NCBI RefSeq assembly: GCF_002087295.1
Contig: NZ_MWVI01000100.1
Location: 1 to 64,000, forward strand
Source: Vreelandella lionensis
GTDB lineage: Bacteria > Pseudomonadota > Gammaproteobacteria > Pseudomonadales > Halomonadaceae
Reading direction: 5' to 3'
Length of the DNA stretch: 64,000 nt
The position numbers and the translations under genes were made by a program. Positions 1-6,897 of this stretch are shown here, one piece after another. Position 1 is the stretch's first letter. Each line of letters begins with the position of its first letter. Below the pieces are notes generated by a model. That model saw nothing but the letters and a program-made list of their open reading frames with translations, searched no databases and had not been told where the DNA came from.

Positions 1-13
1 GCCTGGCGCACCA

Positions 14-46
14 TAAAAAAACCCCGGCCACTGCTGGCCGGGGTTT
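14..46 (-). terminator. Rho-independent terminator of the minus-strand sRNA
   Basis: A 12-bp GC-rich stem (19-30 with 35-46) is followed, on the minus strand, by a seven-T run. On the plus strand the tail is poor in T, so the minus orientation is the functional one. Confidence 0.8.
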
Positions 47-161
47 CATCAGGTCCTCCATAATCCTACTTCACGAACTTCCTGTTCATGCTTCCTTGTG
101 CGCCGCAAGCACTCCCTGCTTGCACTTCCTTGTAACGCCGTCCCTGCGTTATGTGCACACA
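14..161 (-). ncRNA. Candidate CsrA/RsmA-titrating small RNA (RsmY/RsmZ/CsrB type)
   Basis: Read on the minus strand, this stretch holds about eight GGA motifs. Three sit in the loops of clear hairpins: AACGC/GCGTT with an AGGGACG loop (about 134-150), GCAAGC/GCTTGC with loop AGGGAGT (about 105-123), and CATGAAC/GTTCGTG with loop AGGAA (about 72-90). The transcript would end in a GC-rich hairpin (19-46) followed by seven T residues, the normal architecture of RNAs that sequester CsrA/RsmA. A TATAGG -10-like box lies at 168-173, so the start is near 161; no good -35 is seen, as expected for an activator-dependent promoter. A TTTATC/GATAAA inverted repeat (221-236) lies about 67 bases upstream of that start. 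The start point and the family name are inference. Confidence 0.62.
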
Positions 162-309
162 GTGCGCCCTATAGCCGTTGAGTTATCTAACATAGGATAT
201 GAAACGCTAAAAGTTTTTGCTTTATCGGCGGATAAACACACGACACCTTGCAGTTGCTTCAATCAAAAACATACAATCATGCACGTTTGTAACTTATCAG
301 GACATACCC

Positions 310-972
310 GTGACGACGAGCCACTCCCCTTTCACAACCACCACGGCAAAACGCCTCGCCCCCTGGCTAGCGGCTGCGCTGGGCATCGCCTTGGCCACAC
401 CAGCGTTAGCTGATAACTGGGAAGGCACCTTTGGTGCTGGCGCCACCTACGCCCCTGATTACCTGGGTAGCGACGATTACGATATCCAAGCGCTGCCAGT
501 GCTCAATCTTACCTACGGCGACCAGCTCTCCATCAACCTGCGCGACGGTATTGCTTGGCACGCAATTCGCCAGGGCAACTGGACCGCTTCTCCGTTTATC
601 GGCTATACCTTCGGGCGCGATAACGAAGGCGACATCAGCCGCTTTGAGAAAGTCGATGGCGGTGCCACTCTTGGCCTGCGCTTGAGCTATCAACAAGGCC
701 TTTGGCGTTACAGCGTCGCGGGCAGTACGGCGGTGACGGGGGATGTCGAAGGCGCTAACTTCACAGGTGATGCAGCCCTGCGCCTGCCCATGAGCGAACG
801 CACGCTCTTCACTCTGACACCGATGTGAGCTACTCCAATGAAAAATGGACAGAATCGTTCTTTGGCGTCTCGGCACAAGACAGCGCCCGCAGCGGCATAG
901 CGGCTTACACACCTGATGGCGGTTACTGGCGGGCAGGCATTAACCGGCGTATCGTTGACCTACCGCTTCTAA
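310..972 (+). pseudogene. MipA/OmpV-family outer-membrane protein, broken
   Basis: The product resembles MltA-interacting protein (MipA/OmpV), a beta-barrel outer-membrane protein. A GTG at 310 with AGGA seven bases upstream gives a signal peptide ending ATPALA before DNWEGTFGAG. Family sequence follows (YAPDYLGSDDYDIQALPVLN), then a -1 frameshift near 817, after which the 825 frame continues with SYSNEKWTESFFGVSAQ and ARSGIAAY. A second break near 943 leads to GVSLTYRF and a stop at 970-972. The YRF ending is the usual end of the family, so about 40 residues of the last strands appear to be deleted between WRAGIN and GVSLTYRF. The frameshifts could be sequencing errors, but the missing block could not. 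The gene is therefore called broken. Confidence 0.65.
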
Positions 973-990
973 GTTGCAATATAAGGTGGG

Positions 991-1020
991 AAAACGGCGG
1001 GCCCACCACCCGCCGTTTTT
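991..1020. terminator. Bidirectional terminator between mipA-like gene and DJ-1 gene
   Basis: An 11-bp inverted repeat (991-1001 with 1009-1019) with A and T tracts on either side lies between two convergent genes, so it can serve both strands. Confidence 0.75.
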
Positions 1021-1037
1021 ACTATCGAGCCGCTCGT

Positions 1038-1724
1038 TTAGCGTGTCAGCCACGCCATCAGCGCTTCAGCTGTAGGTGCTGAAGAAGGCGGGTTCTGGCC
1101 GGTAATTAGCTGGCCATCTTCACGTACATAGGGCGTAAAGATATCGGCTTTGCTATAGATACCGCCATACTTCTGCAGCGCATCTTCTACCAAGTGCGGT
1201 ACCACATCCGTGAGGCCGACAGCATCTTCTTCACCGTTGGTGAAGCCAGTAACTTGACGACCTTTCACCAGCGGTTCGCCGTTACTGTCTTTGGCATTTA
1301 CTAGCACGATTGGCGCGTGACAAACAGACGCCACCGGCTTGCCCTGGGCAATGAAGGTTTCAATCAGTTTGATGGAGTCTTTGTCATCCACTAAATCCCA
1401 CAGCGGACCGTGGCCTCCGGGGTAGAAGACTGCATCGAAATCGTCCGCTTTCATCTCGCTCAGCAGGTGTGTATTGGCAAGCTCTGCTTGGGCAGCTTCG
1501 TCTTGCTTAAAACGACGCGTTTCGTCGGTTTGGCTATCTTCTGCATCGCTTTTAGGGTCCAGCGGCGGCTGGCCGCCTTTCGGTGATGCCAGCGTGACCA
1601 CAGCTCCCGCGTCTTTAAACACGTAGTAAGGCGCTGCAAACTCTTCCAACCAGAAACCGGTCTTCTCGCCAGTATCGCCTAGCTGATCATGTGAGGTTAG
1701 TACCACTAGAATACGCTTGCTCAT
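1038..1724 (-). CDS. DJ-1/PfpI-family protein (Hsp31-like class I glutamine amidotransferase fold)
   Basis: This 228-residue cytosolic protein belongs to the DJ-1/PfpI superfamily, in the Hsp31-like branch whose members act as glyoxalases, deglycases or chaperones. The nucleophile elbow is visible as SVCHAP with Cys135 followed by His136, and an acidic residue expected to assist it lies near Glu27 in TGFWLEEF. PGGHGPLWDL near residue 103 is typical of the family. The ATG at 1724 has AGGAG seven bases upstream. The gene stands alone, convergent with the broken mipA-like gene. The exact substrate cannot be told from sequence. Confidence 0.88.
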   Translation of the reverse strand: MSKRILVVLTSHDQLGDTGEKTGFWLEEFAAPYYVFKDAGAVVTLASPKGGQPPLDPKSDAEDSQTDETRRFKQDEAAQAELANTHLLSEMKADDFDAVFYPGGHGPLWDLVDDKDSIKLIETFIAQGKPVASVCHAPIVLVNAKDSNGEPLVKGRQVTGFTNGEEDAVGLTDVVPHLVEDALQKYGGIYSKADIFTPYVREDGQLITGQNPPSSAPTAEALMAWLTR

Positions 1725-1900
1725 CTCGATGCTCCTGATAGTGAAGAGTGGGATAGCGTTGTGCGTTACTTTAATTACTTTGGGGCGCTCGTCTAAGGTT
1801 ACAAGCCCTATCTACCATCCGTGTATAAAAAACAATATTCTTCAGATTCATCGTTAACTCTTTGTTTTAATATGGGTAGTTAACATAAACCATCATTTAC

Positions 1901-1964
1901 GTACTATTTAAGTACAATAAACATACAATATTATCTTGTACATCATTTAACCCTACCCTATAGT
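1901..1964 (+). promoter_or_regulatory. Promoter and upstream inverted repeat of the plus-strand sRNA
   Basis: TTGTAC at 1936-1941 and TATAGT at 1959-1964 are separated by exactly 17 bases, a good sigma-70 arrangement with a start near 1971. A GTACT-N5-AGTAC inverted repeat at 1901-1915 is centred about 63 bases upstream of that start, where activators of Rsm/Csr sRNAs usually bind. It does not match the textbook GacA box, so its role is a guess. Confidence 0.45.
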
Positions 1965-1970
1965 TAAAAA

Positions 1971-2136
1971 GGTTCGCGGCAGGGATACCGCGTCACAAGG
2001 GAATGTACGATAAGGATCAGCGAATATTACCCACGGAAGGAGTCAGCTCAGGATGAGCTACGTGACACCACGGAAGGCTAGGTACTAGAAGCATTGGTGC
2101 TTAAAAAAGCGTCCTCATTTATGAGGGCGCTTTTTC
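1971..2136 (+). ncRNA. Second candidate CsrA/RsmA-titrating small RNA
   Basis: No protein is encoded here, but seven GGA motifs occur within about 105 bases. Two sit in the loops of perfect hairpins: CGCGG/CCGCG (1975-1992, loop CAGGGATA) and AGCTC/GAGCT (2045-2059, loop AGGAT). The others (about 1999, 2013, 2033, 2039 and 2072) are in predicted single-stranded AAGGGA, AAGGA or CGGAAGG contexts. The segment starts just after a good promoter and ends at a strong terminator, giving an RNA of about 165 nt. This matches RsmX/Y/Z or CsrB-type RNAs that bind CsrA. A similar element lies 1.8 kb away on the other strand. Confidence 0.55.
2104..2135 (+). terminator. Rho-independent terminator of the plus-strand sRNA
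   Basis: A 15-bp stem including one G-U pair (2104-2118 with 2121-2135) ends in five T residues. Confidence 0.8.
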
Positions 2137-2211
2137 ATGGGTGCAAGGCTGGCTCATCACACCTTGGCCGCGTATCACAAGGCCATTCATGCAGACAGCA
2201 ATAGGTAGAGA

Positions 2212-2994
2212 GTGAGTTTTCACGAACGAACATTTTTCCGCAACGGCCCTTCGCACCGCTTGGAATCGGCCAGCAGTTTTGGCTTGATTCGTCGCCAATT
2301 TGATTTTCGCTCCATCGAGATTGGCCGCTGGGTGACGAGCGCTGAGCGAGATCGGGCAGCGGAGCTATTTCACGATGCGCTTTGCGACCTAATGCTAATT
2401 CTCCAAGTTACCGAAACGCTGATTTCACTAAGGGGCTCTCTCGCGCTGCAATACGGTACTGGTGGCAGACCCGGTGTATCCGCCCACTACGACCCTAGCC
2501 AGCGTAGCTTCGCGCTGGCCAAAAACGCAGGCCCTGGCAGTATTGCCCATGAGTGGTTTCACGCCTTCGACCACTACATTGCGCCTAAATGCTTTCAAGC
2601 CGTGCCGAACAGCGTCTTTGCTTCCGCCGCCTGGCTGGCCGACACCAAGCCTATTCACCACACGTTAAATCAGCGGTTAATCGCCTGCTTCCGGGCCATT
2701 ATGCTTCAGCCAGATGGTCAGCAGCCCAGCCCTCTGTTTCACCACTCTGCGGCGATGGATAAAGTGTTAGGCCAGCTCTACTACAGCAAGCCAGAAGAGC
2801 TATGCGCCCGAGCCTTTGAGGCTTTTGTGCAGGATGCCCCGCTCAAAAATCACTTTTTGGTGAAAGGCACCAAAAGCTCGACAGAAGCCGAACGCGGCTT
2901 ATACCCACAAGGGGAACAACGCGAACAAATTAATAGCGCGTTTAGCGACTACTTCACAGCGCTAGGCGCAGCGCTGAACCACGCACGCGGATAA
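2212..2994 (+). CDS. CLCA_X-family protein with zincin-like HEWFH motif
   Basis: This 260-residue protein is of the conserved CLCA_X type seen in marine gammaproteobacteria. The central HEWFHAFDHY (near residue 113) is a zinc-metallopeptidase-like HExxH helix, resembling that of the LPD1 polyvalent-protein domain, and is preceded by a beta-strand-like SFALAKNAGPGSIA. The C-terminal part contains YYSKPEELCARAFEAFVQD, where the conserved Glu residues could supply the third zinc ligand. There is no signal peptide. The start is a GTG at 2212 with a weak purine-rich site upstream; no in-frame ATG fits better. Function and substrate are unknown, and protease activity is an inference from the motif. 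Confidence 0.7.
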   Translation: MSFHERTFFRNGPSHRLESASSFGLIRRQFDFRSIEIGRWVTSAERDRAAELFHDALCDLMLILQVTETLISLRGSLALQYGTGGRPGVSAHYDPSQRSFALAKNAGPGSIAHEWFHAFDHYIAPKCFQAVPNSVFASAAWLADTKPIHHTLNQRLIACFRAIMLQPDGQQPSPLFHHSAAMDKVLGQLYYSKPEELCARAFEAFVQDAPLKNHFLVKGTKSSTEAERGLYPQGEQREQINSAFSDYFTALGAALNHARG

Positions 2995-3059
2995 AAATGT
3001 GCGAAACCGCTAGCCAGCAGCTAGGCTTAAGGCACACTTATTTCTCAGAGGAAGAGAAC

Positions 3060-3143
3060 ATGCCGTCTACCACTACCATTGTTGTTGTCGTTGTTGTGAT
3101 TGCCGTGGCAATTTTTGGCTTTAGCGGTGGGCTACCGTTTTAA
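3060..3143 (+). CDS. 27-residue single-pass membrane peptide
   Basis: A short reading frame starts at an ATG preceded by a strong Shine-Dalgarno sequence (AGAGGAAGAG). It encodes MPSTTT followed by an uninterrupted run of valine, isoleucine and alanine that would span the membrane once, then GFSGGLPF and a stop. Length and composition fit small inner-membrane peptides that modulate other membrane proteins. It lies 65 bases after the CLCA_X gene on the same strand, so they may share a transcript. No homologue is recognised. Confidence 0.5.
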   Translation: MPSTTTIVVVVVVIAVAIFGFSGGLPF

Positions 3144-3172
3144 AAGTTACCGTTTTAAAGTCAGTAGCTTTA

Positions 3173-4045
3173 CTAACGCGAACGACGCCTTTTCATTCGG
3201 TACATTTTCACGTCTGCATAATTCAGTAGCGTATCAGCATCTTTGCCGTCTTCTGGGTAGTTGGCCACACCCACACTCCAAGGCGGCATGCCGATATCCC
3301 GCATATCCGCCCCTCCTACCTCTGCCGCGAGCGGTTCAGAGAGCACCTCCAGTATTTGGGCAGCTTTTTCGATGGCGGCCTCTTTAGAGTGAACGTCGGT
3401 TAATATCACCGTAAATTCATCGCCCCCCATACGTGCCACCGTATCAGTCTCACGCACGCAGCAACTCAAACGGCGAGCTACCTCGCAAAGCACCGCATCT
3501 CCCACCGCGTGGCCATGCACATCGTTAATTCGTTTGAAGTCGTTTACATCTAAAAACAGCAGCGCAAAACGGTTTTGATAGCGCCTTGCCGTACTTAACG
3601 CCGCCTCCAAACGATCGTAAAACAGTGAACGATTGGTCAGTTTGGTGAGCGGATCGTGATGTGCCAGAAAGCGCAGGTCGTCTTCCGCTTGCACCTGTGC
3701 GGTTACATCTCGAGCAACGCCAATTCTTACTTGCTCTTCATCCGACCAACGAGCCGACCAAAGCACATACACCACGCTGCCATTTTTATGCAGATAACGG
3801 TTACGAAAATCGAGATGGGGCTGCCCATTCATGACTCGCTTAATAGAGGCTTTGGTAATAGCCAGATCTTCCGGGTGCATATAGTGAGTAATTAGCGTGC
3901 CTACCAGCTCATCGGCACGGTAGCCCAGCAGCGATTCGCAGGCATCGCTGACAAAAAGAATCTGATGATCCGCATCCACGACGAACACAGTGTCGAGCAT
4001 CAAGTGAATCAGCTTAGGATAGAGCGCCTGCAAATCAACGGACAT
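3173..4045 (-). CDS. PAS-GGDEF diguanylate cyclase
   Basis: The product (290 residues from the ATG at 4045) is a soluble diguanylate cyclase making c-di-GMP from GTP. A PAS sensor domain spans about residues 10-118 (LDTVFVVDADHQILFVSDA, then the PAC-like RNRYLHKNGSVVYVLWSA). The GGDEF domain spans about 125-290, with DPLTKLTNR near 131-139 and the intact active-site GGDEF at 207-211. An inhibitory I-site RETD at 198-201 lies the standard five residues upstream, so product inhibition is expected. An open frame extends upstream of 4045 but runs through the tRNA-Ser terminator and the island end, so the shorter start is preferred. No membrane segment is seen. Confidence 0.9.
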   Translation of the reverse strand: MSVDLQALYPKLIHLMLDTVFVVDADHQILFVSDACESLLGYRADELVGTLITHYMHPEDLAITKASIKRVMNGQPHLDFRNRYLHKNGSVVYVLWSARWSDEEQVRIGVARDVTAQVQAEDDLRFLAHHDPLTKLTNRSLFYDRLEAALSTARRYQNRFALLFLDVNDFKRINDVHGHAVGDAVLCEVARRLSCCVRETDTVARMGGDEFTVILTDVHSKEAAIEKAAQILEVLSEPLAAEVGGADMRDIGMPPWSVGVANYPEDGKDADTLLNYADVKMYRMKRRRSR

Positions 4046-4181
4046 GGACAGCCTAGTTGGGTGGCTTTTCTCGAGTATAGACGGATCGAGGGTTGCCTGG
4101 ACAACTCTTATGGTGGTGAGAGGGGAATTCTGCACGCTGAGGCATGAGCACTGTTTGTTTATTCGCGAAAATCTCAGACAC

Positions 4182-4217
4182 AAAAAAGCCCGCTGATTGC
4201 TCAGCGGGCTTTTTTTA
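4182..4217. terminator. Original tRNA-Ser terminator, now displaced by the island
   Basis: A 15-bp inverted repeat with A and T tracts on both sides lies just left of the left attachment repeat. In the unoccupied chromosome it would directly follow the 3' end of the minus-strand tRNA-Ser gene. Confidence 0.8.
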
Positions 4218-4224
4218 AATTCTG

Positions 4225-4241
4225 TGGCGGAGAGGGAGGGA
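4225..4241. repeat. Left attachment repeat (copy of tRNA-Ser 3' end)
   Basis: The 17 bases are identical to 11552-11568. They correspond to the CCA end, the acceptor 3' strand and part of the T-arm of tRNA-Ser, the usual crossover target of tRNA-using tyrosine integrases. Confidence 0.88.
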
Positions 4242-4300
4242 CTATCTGATTTTCTACCTAACCCGCTGAAATGCTTGATATACGACGATATCTTGCTATT

Positions 4301-4324
4301 TTGGGACAAATCTTTGGGACAAAT
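4301..4324 (+). promoter_or_regulatory. Paired arm-type repeats near the left end
   Basis: TTGGGACAAAT occurs twice (4301-4311 and 4314-4324) with a 13-bp period, between the left core and the integrase start. The same pair with the same period occurs near the right end (11477-11500). They are likely integrase arm-binding sites; this is inferred from position and symmetry. Confidence 0.5.
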
Positions 4325-4337
4325 TAGCGGAAAACGT

Positions 4338-5858
4338 ATGGCTGATAATCTAATTTTGAAAGGCTCCACTTGGCATGTTCGGTTGGAATTGCCTAACGAT
4401 GTTCGTCATGCGTTCGGAAATCGTAGGAAGCTAACTAAATCTCTCAAAACAGGAAACAAAGCCGAGGCACACGCTAGAAAACTGCCAATCCTAGCGGAAT
4501 GGAAATCAGTTATAACAAAAGCACGAAACGGAATAACTGCTGAAGAGCTTGAAAATGAGTTGCATCTTCTAAAAAACACAAGTGAACATCTCAGAGGTTT
4601 TTTTGAATCCACACTTATAAAACATATACGTGGCGAAAAAATATTTACAAAAGAAAATGCTTTGAGCCTTATCAAGACCTTTGATAAAGACATTTCAACA
4701 ATATTTAAAAACGATACAGAAAAAGCTAAAATTTGGCGTCATCGGTTTTACCAAATGGGTAGCGATTTTTACGACCAAAGTGATGATAAGCCCAAAACAG
4801 ATTTAGTTGCCGATTTTTTAAAAGCAGTAGAAGAATTTGTTGTTATTAAAAATGATTATATATCAAAAACCAAAGGTTACAGCAAAGAGCAAACAGAAAC
4901 AATCACCCGCATTTTTAATAAGCCTGAAACCTATTCTCCAAAATCTCCGTTTACACCACAACGGCTTGAAGCCTTCGCCAAGCACCAAGTAGAAGTTAAG
5001 GGGCTTGCACAAAAAACCGTGGATAGTTATGTTTCCAAACTAAAGATTTTAAAAAAATATCTTGAAGAGGAAAAGCTAGAATTAACTTTTGAAATCTATC
5101 AACAGTTTTTGGACAGCTTAAGTAGTATTCAAGCAAAAACAAAGCAAAACCATATCCATGCTGGCTCGGGTTTTCATAAATGGGCTTCAAAATACGATTT
5201 AGACTATAAAAATCGCTATGATACGAGAATCAACCCATTTTTAGGCCATGAGTTACCCAATAGTAAGAAAAAAGGCAAAAAGAAAGAAGATAAAAGACTT
5301 GCTTTTAAAAACGAAGAAATTAAAAAACTTTATGAGTTTGCTATATCGAAGCAAAAACATCAAGTGGCGTATGCTGTCAAAATAGCTAGTTTAACGGGCT
5401 GTCGCATTGAAGAGGTATGTAGGCTCACAAAAAGGCATATCGTTGCTGAAAATGGGATTTTAAGCCTATATATTGAGGAAGGAAAGACAGATGCTAGCAT
5501 TAGAAAAATTCCGATTCATCCAAGCTTGAAACCGCTTGTTGAGCAGTTGGTAAAAAATGCCGACTCCGAGGGCTATCTAATACACTCATCGGGCGGTAAT
5601 AAATATGGAATCCGTTCAGACTCAATAAGCAAAGCTTTTGGCCGATTAAAAAAAGAACTTGGCTACGATTATCGTTATGTTTTTCATAGCATACGAAAAA
5701 CGGTAATAACCACTCTACAGCATAATGATGTTAAACCACTGATAATTGCATCAATCGTCGGTCACGAAACTGGAACCATCACTTTTGATATATATAGTGA
5801 CGGAGCCAGCCCACAACAAAAACTAGAAGCGATAAAGACATTACCGAGACTTGAATAA
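4338..5858 (+). CDS. Tyrosine site-specific integrase
   Basis: The product (506 residues from the ATG at 4338) would catalyse integration and excision at tRNA-Ser. The N-terminus (MADNLILKGSTWHVRLELP) is the short arm-binding type seen in DUF6538-like integrases, with a core-binding SAM-like region near 225-310. The catalytic domain shows Arg356 (TGCRIEEVCRL), Lys383 (EEGKTDASIRK), His450-x-x-Arg453 (FHSIRK), His476 (VGHETG) and the nucleophile Tyr486 (FDIYSDG), so all key residues are present. An open frame begins at 4197 but would pass through the attachment core and arm repeats, so 4338 is preferred. The gene is AT-rich and lysine-rich, unlike the host genes. Confidence 0.93.
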   Translation: MADNLILKGSTWHVRLELPNDVRHAFGNRRKLTKSLKTGNKAEAHARKLPILAEWKSVITKARNGITAEELENELHLLKNTSEHLRGFFESTLIKHIRGEKIFTKENALSLIKTFDKDISTIFKNDTEKAKIWRHRFYQMGSDFYDQSDDKPKTDLVADFLKAVEEFVVIKNDYISKTKGYSKEQTETITRIFNKPETYSPKSPFTPQRLEAFAKHQVEVKGLAQKTVDSYVSKLKILKKYLEEEKLELTFEIYQQFLDSLSSIQAKTKQNHIHAGSGFHKWASKYDLDYKNRYDTRINPFLGHELPNSKKKGKKKEDKRLAFKNEEIKKLYEFAISKQKHQVAYAVKIASLTGCRIEEVCRLTKRHIVAENGILSLYIEEGKTDASIRKIPIHPSLKPLVEQLVKNADSEGYLIHSSGGNKYGIRSDSISKAFGRLKKELGYDYRYVFHSIRKTVITTLQHNDVKPLIIASIVGHETGTITFDIYSDGASPQQKLEAIKTLPRLE

Positions 5859-5966
5859 AGTTAAATATCAGGATTATCGGCAGGCACACGGAGAGCTTCG
5901 AGCTACATCAACCGCTTTTGAGAGATTTTGGGATCAAAAATTATAATGATTTAGGGGTTAAATAAT

Positions 5967-5995
5967 AAAAACGCCAGCTTAATTGCTGGCGTTTT
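5967..5995. terminator. Terminator between integrase and secreted-protein operon
   Basis: AAAACGCCAGC pairs with GCTGGCGTTTT around a six-base loop. It sits two bases beyond the stop of the small minus-strand gene and about 110 bases after the integrase, so it can serve both directions. Confidence 0.8.
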
Positions 5996-5997
5996 AT

Positions 5998-6144
5998 TTA
6001 GTTGGCGGTATTGTATCCGTTATTTTTACACCATTGATAATTCTCAGTTTCAGCAAAAATGGGTTTTTTCTCCATTTTTCTTCCGATGTAAGTATAATCT
6101 TCTTTTGGTATTATTTCATAAAAGTGATCCCTGGTTTCCGCAAT
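5998..6144 (-). CDS. Small hypothetical protein with probable ATT start
   Basis: A 48-residue frame runs on the minus strand and ends at a TAA just before the terminator at 5967-5995. Its composition is protein-like (DHFYEIIPKEDYTYIGRKM, then ENYQWCKNNGYN). An in-frame TAA lies immediately before codon 1, and no ATG, GTG or TTG in this frame fits. AAGGAG overlaps the stop codon of the upstream gene and lies eight bases from an ATT, the ideal spacing for initiation at ATT. A frameshift hiding a normal start is the main alternative, given the indel-prone sequence. It is probably translationally coupled to the secreted protein gene upstream. Function is unknown. Confidence 0.45.
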   Translation of the reverse strand: MAETRDHFYEIIPKEDYTYIGRKMEKKPIFAETENYQWCKNNGYNTAN

Positions 6145-6156
6145 TTACGCTACTCC

Positions 6157-6546
6157 TTAATCCCCCCTAATAAATAGAGAGTTATCAACCCTTTTGCCGT
6201 CAACATGGGGTCTAGGGTAAGCCTGACCAGCCGGGTATGCTGAACAGTTTTGAACTTGCCAATATGTGCCAAAATCTTTATTGTATACAGGAACTCCTGC
6301 CTCCAAAGTTATTTCAACATTATATATTATTGTTTCCTCATGCTCTCCTGTTTCGAATACACCTTCATTTGAGCACATTTCTACATTACTTAAATGTTCT
6401 TGTTTCTCTTGTTCAGTCATCCCAAAAGTGGGGCTCGCATCTACCCCTTTAAGCTGTTGCCTATAAGCAAACTTCCCTTCTGCTACTGCCAATGATGATG
6501 AAGCAACCAACCCTATTGCTAAAACTGTTTTTAAAATTCTCTTCAT
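6157..6546 (-). CDS. Secreted hypothetical protein (island cargo)
   Basis: This 129-residue protein begins with a classical Sec signal peptide (MKRILKTVLAIGLVASSSL, cleavage after AVA), giving a mature periplasmic or secreted protein of about 107 residues. Two cysteines in the mature part (in EMCSNEG and QNCSAYP) could form a disulfide. There is no lipobox. The ribosome-binding site (AAAGGAGG) is very strong. The stop codon overlaps the Shine-Dalgarno of the small gene at 5998-6144, so the two form an operon closed by the 5967 terminator. I do not recognise the family. AT-rich codon use matches the island. Confidence 0.7.
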   Translation of the reverse strand: MKRILKTVLAIGLVASSSLAVAEGKFAYRQQLKGVDASPTFGMTEQEKQEHLSNVEMCSNEGVFETGEHEETIIYNVEITLEAGVPVYNKDFGTYWQVQNCSAYPAGQAYPRPHVDGKRVDNSLFIRGD

Positions 6547-6747
6547 AAAAGCCTCCTTTTATTTTTTATATTAAGTATAACACAGGTTAACCAATTAGAA
6601 TAAATAGGTAATATGAAAACTGATTTTTACGGATTAAAATGGCTTTAAAAAATAGTGTGCTTTAATCAATCACATTCAATAACTAAGCCCAAACAAGGCT
6701 TGCCATATAAGTATGTTATAATGTTTAAAGTTAGTTTTTGGGTAGAA

Positions 6748-6818
6748 GCGAGCATACACAGGGGGCACTCGCTTCGCTCATTTCCCTGTGATACTCGCAA
6801 AGGGGCTACCGCCCCCTT
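6748..6818 (+). other. Candidate origin of transfer (oriT) upstream of mobC
   Basis: Just upstream of the mobilization genes lies a cluster of hairpins. A long imperfect inverted repeat has arms of about 15-16 bases at 6748-6763 and 6784-6798, enclosing CTCGCTTCGCTC. A second hairpin, AAGGGG/CCCCTT, is at 6800-6818. ColE1-type plasmids carry oriT directly before the mobC homologue, so position and structure both fit. The nick site cannot be assigned from sequence alone. Confidence 0.45.
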
Positions 6819-6897
6819 GACCCCCGAAAACCAAACCCCAAAACCAACCCCAAACCGGCGACCGATGGAGGGTAATTTATTCTTAAGGAGGATTAAA

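Noticed and set aside
96-413. A 105-codon plus-strand frame
   Set aside because: It lies opposite the candidate sRNA and the start of the mipA-like gene, has no family similarity and no ribosome-binding site.
5998-6546. Toxin-antitoxin pair
   Set aside because: One product is exported by a signal peptide and neither resembles a known toxin or antitoxin.
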